Shown here one piece after another: positions 48,604 through 61,200 of a stretch of DNA of 64,000 nt. Every line of letters starts with the position of its first letter. Within the stretch, counting starts at the first letter, position 1. The DNA lies in NCBI GenBank assembly GCA_034770075.1, contig CM068378.1:46094508-46158507 (forward strand). Reading direction: 5' to 3'. This stretch comes from Aralia elata (lineage: Eukaryota; Streptophyta; Magnoliopsida; Apiales; Araliaceae). A model generated the notes under the pieces. The model made no database searches. It was not told where the DNA came from and saw only the letters and a program-made list of their open reading frames with translations. The position numbers and the translations under genes are program-made.

Positions 48604-49193
48604 AATACATGGTACAAAGGGATGATCCCCCTGAGTACGAGAAGCAAGGTCCATATAGTCTTACGACTGTTAAAGGTTTAAAGTAGAAATGCTTGATAAC
48701 CTGGGAAATAGTTCGTGGTCTTAAGACCCTAAGACGTTCTTTTGAATTTTGTCTTACATTCTTGACTCAAAAGCTGAATCTTCGATTATTCAATATCCGT
48801 TAATTATTTCGCATGTTATTATTATTGTTGTTGTTGTACTTGTTGGGCAATCATTGCTCACCCTTGTATAATAACATTGCAGCTAAAGTTGAAAGAACTG
48901 GTGAGCCGTCCACTAGTAAGGGCAAAGGAAAAGCAAACAAGTGATGAAGACTTGTTGTATTTGCTTAATTGATGTCTATGTAATAGACTTAATTTATGTT
49001 TTCGCACTGATGTTTAAGGTTAGATAACCTGGGATTTATTTATGAATGATGTTGTAACCCTTAATGGGAGATTTCTATTTTTATTAAGAGTTTTCATTTA
49101 TATTTGAATGGGTAGTTAGATGTGATGTTATGTTTTTGGATAGTGAACACCAAATCCTGAGGAAACGAAGTACCCGGATTTTGGGGTGTCACA
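48604..49193 (+). repeat. Solo gypsy-type LTR F, second segment
   Basis: End of F, terminating GGATTTTGGGGTGTCACA at 49193, followed by the second ATCAT (49194-49198). It carries the end box seen in D1 and D3: GGGCAATCATTGCTCACCC (near 48844), an acceptor-like ACATTGCAG (48882) and a short Lys/Gly-rich open stretch to TGA near 48943. Confidence 0.85.
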
Positions 49194-49198
49194 ATCAT

Positions 49199-51687
49199 CA
49201 TGAGACCTCTCTTGGAGTTTGCCATGCTAAACGCCTTTAGCATCGAATGAATATACATTCCTTGAGTTAAGTCGAGCATCCTTTTAAATCTATCTTTATA
49301 TATTTATATCCCCAATTTATAGGATGCTCCTCCCAAGTTATTCATGGAAGAATGTTTAGACAATTTTATCCTTACTGATTGTAGCATTGGTATGTCATTC
49401 CTTATTAGTAGTATATCAACATATAATACTAGAAATGTTAGAGCGCTCCCACTGACCCTTTTGTACATACTAGGTTCATTCTCGTTTTTGATAAAATCAA
49501 ACTTGTCTCATCAAAACGAATGTTCCATCTTTGAGAAGCTTGCTTCAATCCATAAATAGATCATTGTAGCTTACATACACGATTTGCTTTAACCTTTGAA
49601 ACAAATTTCATTGGCTATATCATACATACATTCTCCTCAAGTCTTCATTGAGGAAGGACGTCTCCACATCCATTTGCCAGATTTCGTAATAAGCTGCAAT
49701 CACAAGCAAAATCCAAATGGACTTGAGCATTACCCGGTAATAAGGTTTTATCACAGTCAACTCCTTGACTTTATTTGAAACCTTTTAAATAGGTTTGGGT
49801 TTATAGGTCTCCACCTTGCCATTTGCCCAAATCTTTCTCTTAAAGACCCAATTTCACTCTATAGGCACTATGCCTTTCAGTGGAGTAACCAGAGTCCATA
49901 CTTGGTTCTCATACATGGAGTCTATTTTGGATTTCATGGCCATCTGCCATTTCTCTTAGTGTTTACTATTCATAGTCTCATCGTATATAACTGGATCATC
50001 ATCCTCTATGATGCGTACCTCATCATCATCCTTTATGATGAATCCATACCTCCTAGGTATCTTCGGTACTCTTCCAGATTTACGATTCGGTTGTGGTACA
50101 ATAGGTCTATCTACAGGTTCCTCGATTTGACTTAAAGTGTTTTGTGGTTCTTGAACTCCTTCAAGATCTATTACCCTCCTACTAGCTCCTTCAATGATAA
50201 ACACATTTATCCAAGAAGGCAGCATGTAGGATTATAGTAATAATACCCTAAACCTATTTTTAGGATATCTCATAAATATGCACTTGTCAGATTTTGTCCC
50301 AAACTTATCCTTTTGAAACCTTTTCACATAAGCTGGACAACCCCTTATCTTAACATACTTAAGACTAGGAATCCTCCCTATCCATAACTTTTATGGAGTC
50401 TTGGGGCCAGATTTTGAGGTTACCTTATTTTGTAGATATGCAGCCGTTTCTAGGACATAACCCCAGATGGATATTGGAATGTCGGTAAAAATCATTATGG
50501 ACTGCACCATATCCAACAAGGTACGATTTCTCCTTTTAGATACACCAATCAATTATTGCGTATCAGGAGGTATTCATTATGAGAAAATACGATTTTGAGA
50601 TGATCTAGAAACTCATTACACAAGTATTCCTTCCTCGATTTGATCAAAGAATCTTAATACTTTGTCAATTTATTTCACTTCTGAATTCTTTGAACCTTTC
50701 AAATGATTCAGACTTGTATTTCATCAAATACACATATTCAACTCTTTGAATGACCATCTCCTTTTTTCTTTTACTAGTTTGTTCAATTTGCAAAATTATT
50801 TTTTCATGTAAGTCAAGTATACAAAGTCTATCAACTAATCTTCCAGTTCAAGTAAAACATTATCACTATAAATAGAACAACCATTGTTCGTAAATATAAT
50901 ACTAGAACTTTCTTTGTCCAACAAAGGAAATAAATAATGTTTCTAATGAGAACTGGAACATAATAACAACTTATTAACTTAATAGACTTTCCCGTAGGCA
51001 ACACTAAACTATAAGTTCTTACGGCTAATGTAGCAACCATTGCTCTATTCTCCATACGTAAGATTGCTTACTCTTTGTCTAGCTTTCTACTTCTGCTTAG
51101 TCTCTACATTAGATTGCATACGTGAGAACTACAGCTGGTATCCTATACCCAAGTAGAACCTTGACTTACAAAAAGATTTATTTCAATCATGAATAAACCT
51201 ATATCTGTAACCGAAGCTTCATTAAGCTTCTTCTGGTTAGCCTCTGCAAGATGCTCCTTACAGTTTCCTTTCCAATGTCCAGGCTTATTAAAGTGGAAGC
51301 AAACTCCTTTTGCTATCTGCATCAGTTTTGTTCTTAGTGTCCTTAGTTATTGTCTTTCCTTATACCTTCTTTGAATTGTTCTTCTTTTTAGAAGATCCTT
51401 TGTCCCGCTTCTTTTTCCTGGAAGAATCATCTACAAGTAAGACTTGGTCTTTCTTGGTTGGAAAGTGACTCTTTGCAGTTTTTCACATGTTAACCAACTC
51501 AGGCAGGCTGACATCTAGCTTTTTCATGTGAAAATTCATAACAAATTGTGAAAAAGAGTTCGGAAGTGATTGCAAGATCAAATCTTGGATCATCTCTCCA
51601 TCTATTACAAAACCCAGTTATCCCAATTGTTCAATCAGATTGATCATTTTTGAGGACATTTATTTATACTGTAGTGCCATCGGTTAT
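49199..51687 (-). pseudogene. Copia C gag (part), protease, integrase, RT, decayed
   Basis: Read right to left. Gag resumes at 51687; the zinc knuckle is near 51310-51260 and Lys-rich. Protease has a stop before the active site and DTG changed to DTS (near 51148). Integrase fragments lie at about 50900-50230 in several frames. The linker with RKSGRVPK and DDDEVRI is open at 50225-49956. RT fragments (KWVFK-like, FLNG region, YVDD region near 49420) follow to 49199. F is inserted at ATCAT. Many stops and frameshifts, more decayed than A. Confidence 0.85.
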
Positions 51688-54600
51688 TGTAAGAACCCGA
51701 ATTTTTAGAAATTATTAAAATAAGAATTTAGTAAATAAAATTCTTACTATGTCATGTGTTGGATTCAAATTGGAACATATATGCGTTATATATATTTTAA
51801 ATTCTTGTGGCTAGGTAAGAAGAAGTCAATTTATGTGAAGTTCTAAGAGATAGCTAAGCTATTAAGAAAGTATGATTGAATTTGAAGTTTAATCGTTGAA
51901 TTAGGGAATGAGGTAGTAATTAATTATGTTGAAAATTATATTTTTGGATAATATGATTTGAATATTAAAGCCTTGTGTGGCAGTAACGTGATAGAAGAGG
52001 TTAACTCACTTTTATACAATGGTGAATTAATATATATATGTATTTTGCATAAGGAAAACGAAACGTTTATGTTAATTAAAATTGATATTATTTTTATATT
52101 ACTTAGCATGGTAATATATTTAATATTCTGAATAATGTTAATAAATTATGTAAGTGTTGAGAAAAGAAGAAAATCAATATATCTATGAATAAATATTGGA
52201 TTGGAATTTATACACGGCTAAATACACGGCTCAATGTGTAGATGGAAGAAATTATTTTAAGGCAATTATTTATTAAGATAAATTCTAGCCTTGAATTATT
52301 TTTTTTATAAAGAATGAATATTATATTATTTTATATGTACGACTTTATATGAGGTAATGTGTATAATTACGTAATATGGTAAATATATTAAGTCATATTT
52401 ACTATATGTAAATGAACCGATCTAAATAATTTATAACAAGAGAAAATAAAGTTATTATTTATTTTCTATATGTGATATAAGGACATGTGCCTTATAGATA
52501 GTTATTTCAATGAGACATAGATATTATAATGAATATAATATCTTGAGAAAATGAATAAATTCTTTTATTATGATTAACACATTTATTTTCATATATAAAG
52601 TGAAAATGTAGCAGAAACATTATATGTTTTTTTATGATAGAGTACATATTTTATACATTAGTATGTACATTTTTGTGATTGGCCAAGAGGGTTAAATTTA
52701 TAAAGCTAAGTTATTTTACTAAATAACTTAGTAACCATGATTTTATAATCAATAATGTAAATTTATATGTATATATATATATAAATATATATATAGATGT
52801 ATATATATATATGAGTGTCTCAAAACGTAATAATTCAATCTAAATTGAATTAATGGCAAGGGAATAAATGATTGATATTAATTAATCATTGGGGCACTTA
52901 TGTGTGATTAAAATAATAGGTGTGATAATGGGTTGGGAGTACTCGACTGAATTATATTTAGCTCAATTAAAATATTATTTGGACTAACCCATTATCCCTG
53001 AAATATATAATTATACGTATTGGTGTATATTTAAAGTATGAGTATACTGTTTATGTGTGGATGTATATATATGTAGGTGTGTGTATATGAGCCCATAACT
53101 TATTTTAATGTAGTATCGATAAGTCATTATAATTGATTTAATAAGCCCAAAAGGAATTAACTTTAGTAGAATGGGGACCATTTTACTAATGAGTAAGGAA
53201 GAAATAGAGTTTGTCCCAAATTCATTGTCCCAAATAATTACCAGCCGTATATAGGCCAGTGGCCTACCCTTATTATCCTCAAACTCATTAATGGCTAGTT
53301 AGAGGTGATGATGAAGAGAGGAATGGAGGAAGAGGGAGTTGGTGACCAACTCTTCAATACCCAATGGTTTCTTCCTTCTTTCAATGGTTCGGTCTCTAGG
53401 GCAAAACTCAAAATTGGCCTATCCTACTTCTATGTTGCTAAGCTTTCAAAAAGGCTAGCAAGGAGGGAGATGATGGCTATGGAGATGATGAGGGGGAAGT
53501 GGGTGTAATAGTGACATTCCACCAACTCTCTCATACCTAATGGCTTCTTCCTTCTTCCAATGGTTTTGTAATGACCGTGAATTTTTAAAACTCCATGGTT
53601 AATTAAAATATAAATCTTAATTTTTAATGAGTTAGCTTTGTATGCTTATTTAAATTTGTGTGATTAATTGGTTATGTGAATATCTGACTTCGCGTAATTG
53701 CCAAGATTAATTAAAGGGTGTCACTAATGGGTTAATTAAATTAGTGGATTAGCCCTAAGGTTTAATATCAAAAGAATTGGTAAAGTTGTCTAGTAATTAA
53801 ATATTCAAATTATTTGAATATAGTGGAGGAATTTAATTTGCATAGATTAATTTATATAATTAATGTGAGCAATAATAATATTAATATTTAATAGTCCATT
53901 TAGTAATTTATTATTTACGGACTAGATTAATTATTTAATGTATTGATTCAATCTTTTATTTAATCATAGATTGGGGAATTAATGTATACTAGAGTAATTG
54001 GGTTTATATTTTATGGTTCATTTAATTAACTAATAGCATTAAGTTGGGACAAGAGTTATGGGACATAACCCATTTATTGTCAAACCATGGTTTGCAATAA
54101 GAGAAAGAAAAAGAAATCAGGCATTAATGTGTACAGTGGAGTCACCTCCCTCAATTTCCTCAGCCGTTTGTAGCCATTGCCTAGCCTATTGCTTGTTCTG
54201 ATAATGAACATGATGAAGGAGGGTGTGGGTTGATATGATCCATGCCCAACTTTCTACCAAACCTCCATTACCCAACATCTTCTTCTTCTTTCCACTGGTT
54301 AACCAAAGTGGATAATTGCATTTCACCAGTTAATGGAATTGCTATAAATTGGAACCTTTCTCTTCACAATTCCAGTTGCTAAGCTCTTGTTAAAATCATT
54401 TATTTATATATATATATATAGTGAGTATTACTGAGAGTGGGAGTAATCTACTATTAAGCATTTGAGGATTTCATTTTAGCATCAAGAAGGTACATTGTGT
54501 TCTTAATTTCTTGGTTGTTAAACTCTAACGAAATCCATGATTCTTGCTAATTAATTGTTAAATGATCGTCATGTTGCTATCTGAGTCTGTATGAATGCTT

Positions 54601-56711
54601 GGAACCAATGTGGTTACTCTAAGATGCTGTTGGAAGGATCAAGCCATAACCATTTTCGGATTCTGCAGAAGCAGAGTCGATTCTGGGCATGTGCAGGAGT
54701 GGCGCGGCCGCGCCACTCCCAAGGCCAAACCAAGCGCGGCCGCGCCGTGCACCAGTCTTGATTTTTGGTGTTCTAATGTTGTAGAATGTTAGTTACTCCA
54801 TTCATGCATGAAAATAGAGTGCCATGTATCTAGAATCCCTGTAAATACCATGAGTTGTATATATATTGCTCTAGGTATGTATTTTTCCAAAAGAAAGCTT
54901 GAACCTTGAAATCGCTTGACAAAATCTATGTCTTTTATATCTGACCATGTGAGCATGTGTGTATGGCTTAGATGTGTGATCAAATGCCTATGAGTAATGA
55001 TTTCAAGTTGTCTTGCATGTACTAAGTTGCCTTGGTATGACTTAGTGTGTTTTTCCAAAGAAACATAGAATTTAACGACGAATACCGTCGATCTCCATGT
55101 GAGTTGTGTTCTGACCATGCAAGCATAAATGTTAGGACTCATTGAGCCTTTAGACATGATTGACATCATCATTATTTAGCTAAACATGAAATTGACGTAT
55201 GCAAGCAAGTCTATGATGATAAGAATTAAAGTATAAGCTATGTGCTATGATGTACATATCTTGATTACGTACAAGCATGCATATTAAGTCTTATATAGCC
55301 TCATTATGTGGTATTGTGACCATAGTAATGGTTTCCTTGTGAAGTAAACTTGATCGACTTAACTTATGAAAATTTCTGACTTAGAACCATATAACTTTCA
55401 AATGGATTAGAATGAGCATGTTAGATTTCAAACTCAAGTTAATAACCTTGAGCATATGTGTTTGATATATGTCAGTAACCTGTATGCTAAGAATAAACTG
55501 GATTCCAACTGAATGAAATTTCATTCTTGGGCTATTCAGGGAGTGGCGCGGCCAAGAACTAGCGCAGCCGCGCAGGTCGCCAGTTTTGTCCTGTTGTTTT
55601 AAATTGTAAACAGAGCCTTGCAGTATGTATGTATGTCTTAAGCTGTATTGCATGATTTAACTGATATGCTAGGTGTTCAATCTTTTGTTGATGCTTAGAA
55701 TCGAGGTATTCTAGACTTGTTAACTCATTTAGCTAAGATGAGAATCTATAAATATGGACTTAGTAATAATGGTTCCACCTACGTGACTATGTGTTAGGAC
55801 TACGTGGTGCGTAACCTCTTGTAAGAGAAAACTCATGCTAGTTATACTGTACTAACTAAGGAACCGACTTATTAATGTTAGGTCGATTCAACGCAATTTA
55901 AATTAAAGCTAGATTACTTGTAGCTGAGCAAACAGGCAAGTTTCCTAACTTCATTTAATGTTCATATTGCATGCTAGTTCCTGCAGTAAACGGTAAATTT
56001 CTTGTTATGAAATATATGATAATATATATTGAGTATATGTTAACTAGTGAGATTTGTTGTTCTATCTGGATAAGTTAGGCATGTGAATGTTATGTGATTA
56101 AAGTTGTTATCATTCAGTTAATATGATACATATATGTATGAATTGCATAAGAGCATGTTGCATTTCAAATGTATAGTATGAAATATCTGAGGCATATATA
56201 AATTATTGAACTCGTATGCCATGCGAATCATGAAATGTGGAATGGTTAAACTTGTTAGGCAACATAGTTGCTCACTCTTGCTTTAAACAAATATTTTCAG
56301 CTAAACCAGCGCGGACCGAAGAGCTTGGGATGGATCATGGAGAAAGTAGAATTTTAATTTACTATTATTTTGCTTAGTTCTAATCCTTATTAGATGAACG
56401 TGATTATCATATAAGTAGTCAAGAATCTTTGTAAAGTGCGGCTATCAAATTTGGTTGAGAGTTCATGAAGATTTAAACACTGTAAATCAATTCTAAGATT
56501 GTAAGATGATTATGTAAACCTTTTTAATTATTTAAGGTATGTAGCGAATTAAGGCTTTAGACCTTGGGTTACGCTGTAGAATACTCTGAAATAAATAATG
56601 TATGTTTATATTTATATTTTTCCGCGATTAGTTTATAGAATGTGTATGAAGATGATGTACCGTGACGCACCAGGTCCGTGGTTCGAGTGACCGGGATTTG
56701 GGGGCGTTACA
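51688..56711 (+). mobile_element. G: composite of two gypsy-type LTRs
   Basis: Inserted in C gag, with flanks GTTAT (51683-51687) and GTTAA (56712-56716), an imperfect 5-bp duplication. 51688-53565 looks like the front of one LTR (TGTAAGAACCCG...). 53566-56711 is a complete LTR of the D1/E type (TGTAATGACC...GGGGGCGTTACA). Both have a similar promoter-side region with CAGCCGT and a C/T-rich leader. GC palindromes: GTGGCGCGGCCGCGCCAC at 54699-54716, GCGCGGCCGCGCC at 54734-54746, and a shorter pair at 55541-55573. An AG|GTACAT donor-like site lies near 54490. Origin by illegitimate recombination between LTRs is inference. Confidence 0.65.
52765..52813. repeat. AT dinucleotide microsatellite
   Basis: TATATA runs broken by G, C and AAT, in the first LTR part of G. 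Very AT-rich surroundings. Confidence 0.8.
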
Positions 56712-57079
56712 GTTAATCTAGATTGGAAGATCTCCTTAGATATCTGATATCTAATAGTCCTACTTTTCTCACCATTCAACTCCTTGAAGGTGTAGGAGTA
56801 TAGTAACAGCATCCATAGTTTCATGCTGACGCTGAAGCTCGTTACTCATAGATGCGAGCATGATTCATTGAGCTAACTGTGCATCATCTTGCCACTTTCT
56901 AAAAGTAGCAATCTCTTTGTTGGAGGCATTGTCTGCAACTATTGCAGGGATAGGCATATTAAGGACATAAGATAGCTTTTCAGCCTTGAGAACTATTCTC
57001 ATATTCTTTAACCAATTCGTGTAATTCGGTCTGGTTAATTAGTATCTAATATGCTCCGCAGTGATAGTAAATTAGACAT
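56712..57079 (-). pseudogene. Copia C gag start
   Basis: ATG at 57079-57077 (MSNLLSLRSILD...), matching the A and B gag starts. Several stops follow. The YGEQSR-like segment reads NGEKSRTIRYQISKEIFQSRL near 56770-56715. Interrupted by G at the position corresponding to the RMTDG codons of B. Confidence 0.85.
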
Positions 57080-58292
57080 TGTAAAATTCTGTATGTGAAA
57101 TAGATAACATTTTAGCATACATTCATTTTATTAATTACCAAAATAAATTAGGTCTTTATTTAAATTGGTATCTCCCACTATTTTCATCAAACTATATTAC
57201 CCTCAATATATAGTTCGGCAAATCTAATTAAAGATTTGCTAGTGAGAATAAGGATCCCATTTAAAATGTATATAGTCTTGTGTGTGCACAATAAACTATA
57301 TAAATAAATAGGTAGACAATTATTGTCAATTACATTACTATGTAACTCCTTGTATTTTGTCTCTTAGATTATAATGATCAAGTGTGCACATCCGAACTAA
57401 AATAATCTAATTTAAGTCCAACCTAGCACTTCCATATATGTGAAGAGAAAAAAAACAGCCCTTGTGTGTGCACAACAAAGCAGTAATATTCAATTCCTTA
57501 ATAAGCATCAAATGTGATAAAACAACATCTTAAATATTTAATACTCGCCTTGTGTGTGCACAACAAACTCTTATTAAATATTTAATACTATATAGCTTTA
57601 CCATGCTAGAAGGCGACGTTCGATATTCCAAATATCTTTGAACGCTTAGGACTTAATATGATTTCTTTGAGGGGTTTGTTATTATTTGCCTCATCTTGTT
57701 TAGCGCGCATGTACATATATATATAAAATACGCGTCATATTACTTAACATGCGAAGCATGTTGGATAATATAATATATATATATATATAGTAAGCATGCA
57801 CATATAGAATACTATATTCTACCCGGATTGATTATGGACTTTTATTCTAGTTTGGTTCACTAGAGCCACTAAGTGAACCAAAAGGCCAAACCTAGGGTGC
57901 AAGAACTGAATTTAAATATAACTATTACATTTAAACTCGGGCTCCATTACAAACGGGTTTTCAAGCGCTCCTTGCTCCTTTGTCTCCAATTCTTCAAAAT
58001 AATTCTAACTAATCCTATTACATAAACTATTTACAATAAATAGAAACCTTGATCAACAGTCAAGGGGAAGTACATAGGAGGAAGATAGAATTTACATTAA
58101 GAAAAACTAGAGAAGACGAGGTACGCAGACCCCATTTATAAAAACTCATTCATTCAAGCATCCTCTAAAATAATTCCAATCACACATTGGTCAATAGTCC
58201 ATAATCAATCCCATTTATTATCATACATATCTCCATATGCATCAATAAATAATATTCATCTCATGAATAATAAAACCATTTCATATATGCAT
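57080..58292 (-). other. Copia C leader with dyads, stem-loop and conserved box
   Basis: Mirror image of the A leader. Dyads at 57277-57295, 57377-57393 (half-type), 57460-57479 and 57548-57566 with the GTGCACACAC core on the minus strand. Stem-loop arms at 57851-57861 and 57872-57882. Conserved GC box at 58117-58135. The GC palindrome and AT hairpin part would lie beyond insertion E. A TA microsatellite lies at 57772-57788. Confidence 0.82.
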
Positions 58293-58296
58293 TGTA

Positions 58297-61200
58297 TGTA
58301 ACGACCGGGAATTCTGAAATTTCCTTGTAATTCGAATTTTTGAATATTAATGAATATTTTATAATTTATTAATATTATATTTGTGTTACGTGTTTAAAGG
58401 TTGTGTGACAATCTAGATCATGTGAATGTATGAATTTTAGGTGTTATAGTTTTGTTTTAAGTGAATAATTGATTTCGCGTAGCGTCGCTAAATCACTATT
58501 CACGGGGCACGTTTCCCGAGGCAATATTCACGCCATAAAATTTTTGTGTCTTTTTTCGAAGTTAATAAATTTCATAAATACGTGTATGCGTACGAATAAT
58601 TGTTCCAAGTGTCGAAAATTTTATTTGAGCTGATACGTGATTTTATCCGTATCCGAAATGTGTTATATGGGTGTTCCGAATAAATGGACAAATCCCATAA
58701 TAATTATTTTTATACATCCCAATAATTATGGGAGTACCCATTCTAATTTTGGGTAGAGTTATTTACCAGTTTTGGTACAAAAATGGGAGTTTTCGGATAT
58801 ATTTTTAGTATTTTCGGGTAATTATTTTGGCTTGTTATTTCAAGTGGGAACCACCAAACCATTTTCCACCAATCAAATTGCTAGAAAATGAGGAGAGAGA
58901 AGGGGAGTTGCCGGCAAGTTTGAATTTTGGCCAACCTTGAGCACCAAACCCATTTTCAACTTAATTCACTCCTCCACTCTCCCATTCCATTCAATCATTC
59001 ATCCTCTCTTGCACTCCACACTCCTCCCATTCCCATCAGCTGATAGTGAGAGAGAGAAAGAGAGAGAGAGCTGCAAAGAAGGGAGAGAAAGAAGTCGCCG
59101 GAAGAGGAAGAACTCGCCGGAAAAGAAAGGAGGGAGAAGAAGAAGGCTCGGGTGGAGGAACCAAGCAAGGAGAACTCCCAAAACAAAGCCTAGTCGAGCT
59201 TCTTAACATCTAGGAAGGATTTACAGAGGTAAACAATCAACCAAATCCTTTCCATTCGATTCCTTGCCAAGTTTTTTTCAAGTTTTCTTAGTTTTAAGCT
59301 CTTAAGCTTGTGGGTCGGATTTTTGGCGATTCTTGGTGTTTTTGTTTGTTGTGATTGTTTGTAAATGTTGTTAAGAGACTATGTAAGCCATTAATAACAT
59401 CAAAGCGGAACAAAAACACAAGAAATCCTTACCTTGGCTTAATGGAGCAAGAACAATGGACTTTGGACATGAACTTGGACATTCGGACTTTTTAGAGGAC
59501 TGTAAAGCTATGATTTTGTGTTTGTTAACTTTATTTGTTGCTATGGTGTTGTAGTTCCATGGGTTATGAAGCTAACCCAGTTGGAATGGAGTAAAAACGA
59601 GTTAAAACGAGTTCGTAGAAATGATTCTTGTAAAACATGTCAAGAACTCGAAGAACAGAGTATGAACTTTACACTTTGGCTTAGGATTTGACCATGTTAA
59701 TATTAATGGGTAGCTCTGCATTTTTGATATGTTGTAGCCGCAAGAGTTAGGAGTCCATAGAGTCCGAAATGGACCAATTTGCTTGTGTATTGAAGGAGAT
59801 ATGGAGGTTGGAATGGCCGGAGGTCGGAGTCGCGTTCTGGAAACAAACCCAGAATCCGGCTATTGCAGAATGGCGCCGCAGCGCCACCCATATGCCCTGC
59901 AGCTCATGCTGCAGCGAGGGGCAAGTGGGGAAAAACTGGGACTCGCGCCGCAGCGTGAGGCCCAAGCTTTAAGGCTCACGCCGCAGCGTGAAGCCCGGTC
60001 ATGGAGAAGATACGGGACTCACGCCGCAGCGTGAGGTCCAGTGCTTGAGCTTGGCGCTGCAGCGCCAGCTCCGTGTTTGGGCCAGGTTGGGTTAGTCAGA
60101 CCGGGTCGGATCGGGTCGGACCTAATGAGCCCATTTCAGCAGGGTCCAACACTTATATTTTTCTTGGATTAAATGATTAGACAGGTTAACTAAGCATATT
60201 TTGTTAAACCCTAAATGCTTAATTATTTATTAAATGTCAACCAAATTAGTATTGTCTTAAGGCAGAAATTGTATAATCTAATTGCAATTTAGGCTTGGTT
60301 TCCAGGGGGCGCTGCCCCCCGACCCCCGCCAGCTCACCGGGGAGCGAGACCCCCGACTGGGTAGTCGTAGTGGCAATCAATGTGTTTTAATGATGCAGCG
60401 TCCGTTTTGAACCATTATTTGGTATGTGACTAATTGTTATGTAAATATGTACTTAATTGTGTAGGATATTAAGGAGCGTGTGTTATAATATTGTAGCAGC
60501 GCATCAGGCAAGTTTCCTAACGCTTGTCTAACCCTTGTGTTGGGCAAGTTTTCCTTAACCTTACTCGAATTATATTTTGAGCAGGTTTCATATTTTATAC
60601 AGGTTGTATATTGTTGCAAATTTCATGACTCAAATTGAGTTATTACTTTTGAATCATATTAGTGGACTAATTATTGTCAATTACTCCACCTCCAAGATAA
60701 TTATTGATATTCGCAGCTTATGCATTTGAATTCATTATCTATTGTTGGATTGTGAAACGTTTAAGTTCTTCATTCATGAACTATTTAAGGAGATAGTCTA
60801 CGCCATTTGTTTCGGTTAGACATGTACAGGTTATTATTTTAAAAGCTATCCAAACTGATTGTTGGTGAGGATTCTTGGACTGAGAGAGCAACCCTTATGT
60901 AGGGGATTATAATGTGTTGGTTATTTGATGCAGTCAGAGTTAAATGTTATGCATATACATGGTGTACGAGAGGTTGATCCCCTCGAGTACAATTGACGGG
61001 GCCAGGTTTTAAAAGAGTTAGTCGAATGATTAACTCTTTGGCCAAAAGTTCATGGTCGGTTGGACCACTCAGCAGTAAATAATCATTATTCATTGATTCA
61101 TTTGGACTTTGATTATGTCATTTCAGCTATTTCATCAATGTTCATAAATTGTTGATCTATGCAGTTATTATTCTTATTCATTCATGATATATCTTCATTC

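Larger units (their letters stand above)
34888..58292 (-). mobile_element. Copia element C (Angela-like), minus strand, split by three insertions
   Basis: Same family as A by LTR similarity. From right to left: leader (58292-57080), gag start (57079-56712), then G inserted; gag to RT (51687-49199), then F inserted; RNase H (37035-36557), polypurine tract (36556-36542), 3' LTR (36541-34888). The 5' LTR must lie beyond the window, past insertion E. All coding parts are badly decayed. The left end of its 3' LTR lacks about 180 bp, at the junction to Athila DNA. Confidence 0.88.

Noticed and set aside
53305..53508. Met-rich 67-codon frame in G
   Set aside because: Lies in the leader-like part of an LTR; no homology to a known family by eye.
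58937..59206. Ser/Lys/Arg-rich frame in D3
   Set aside because: GA-rich leader segment of an LTR; open on both strands because of low complexity.
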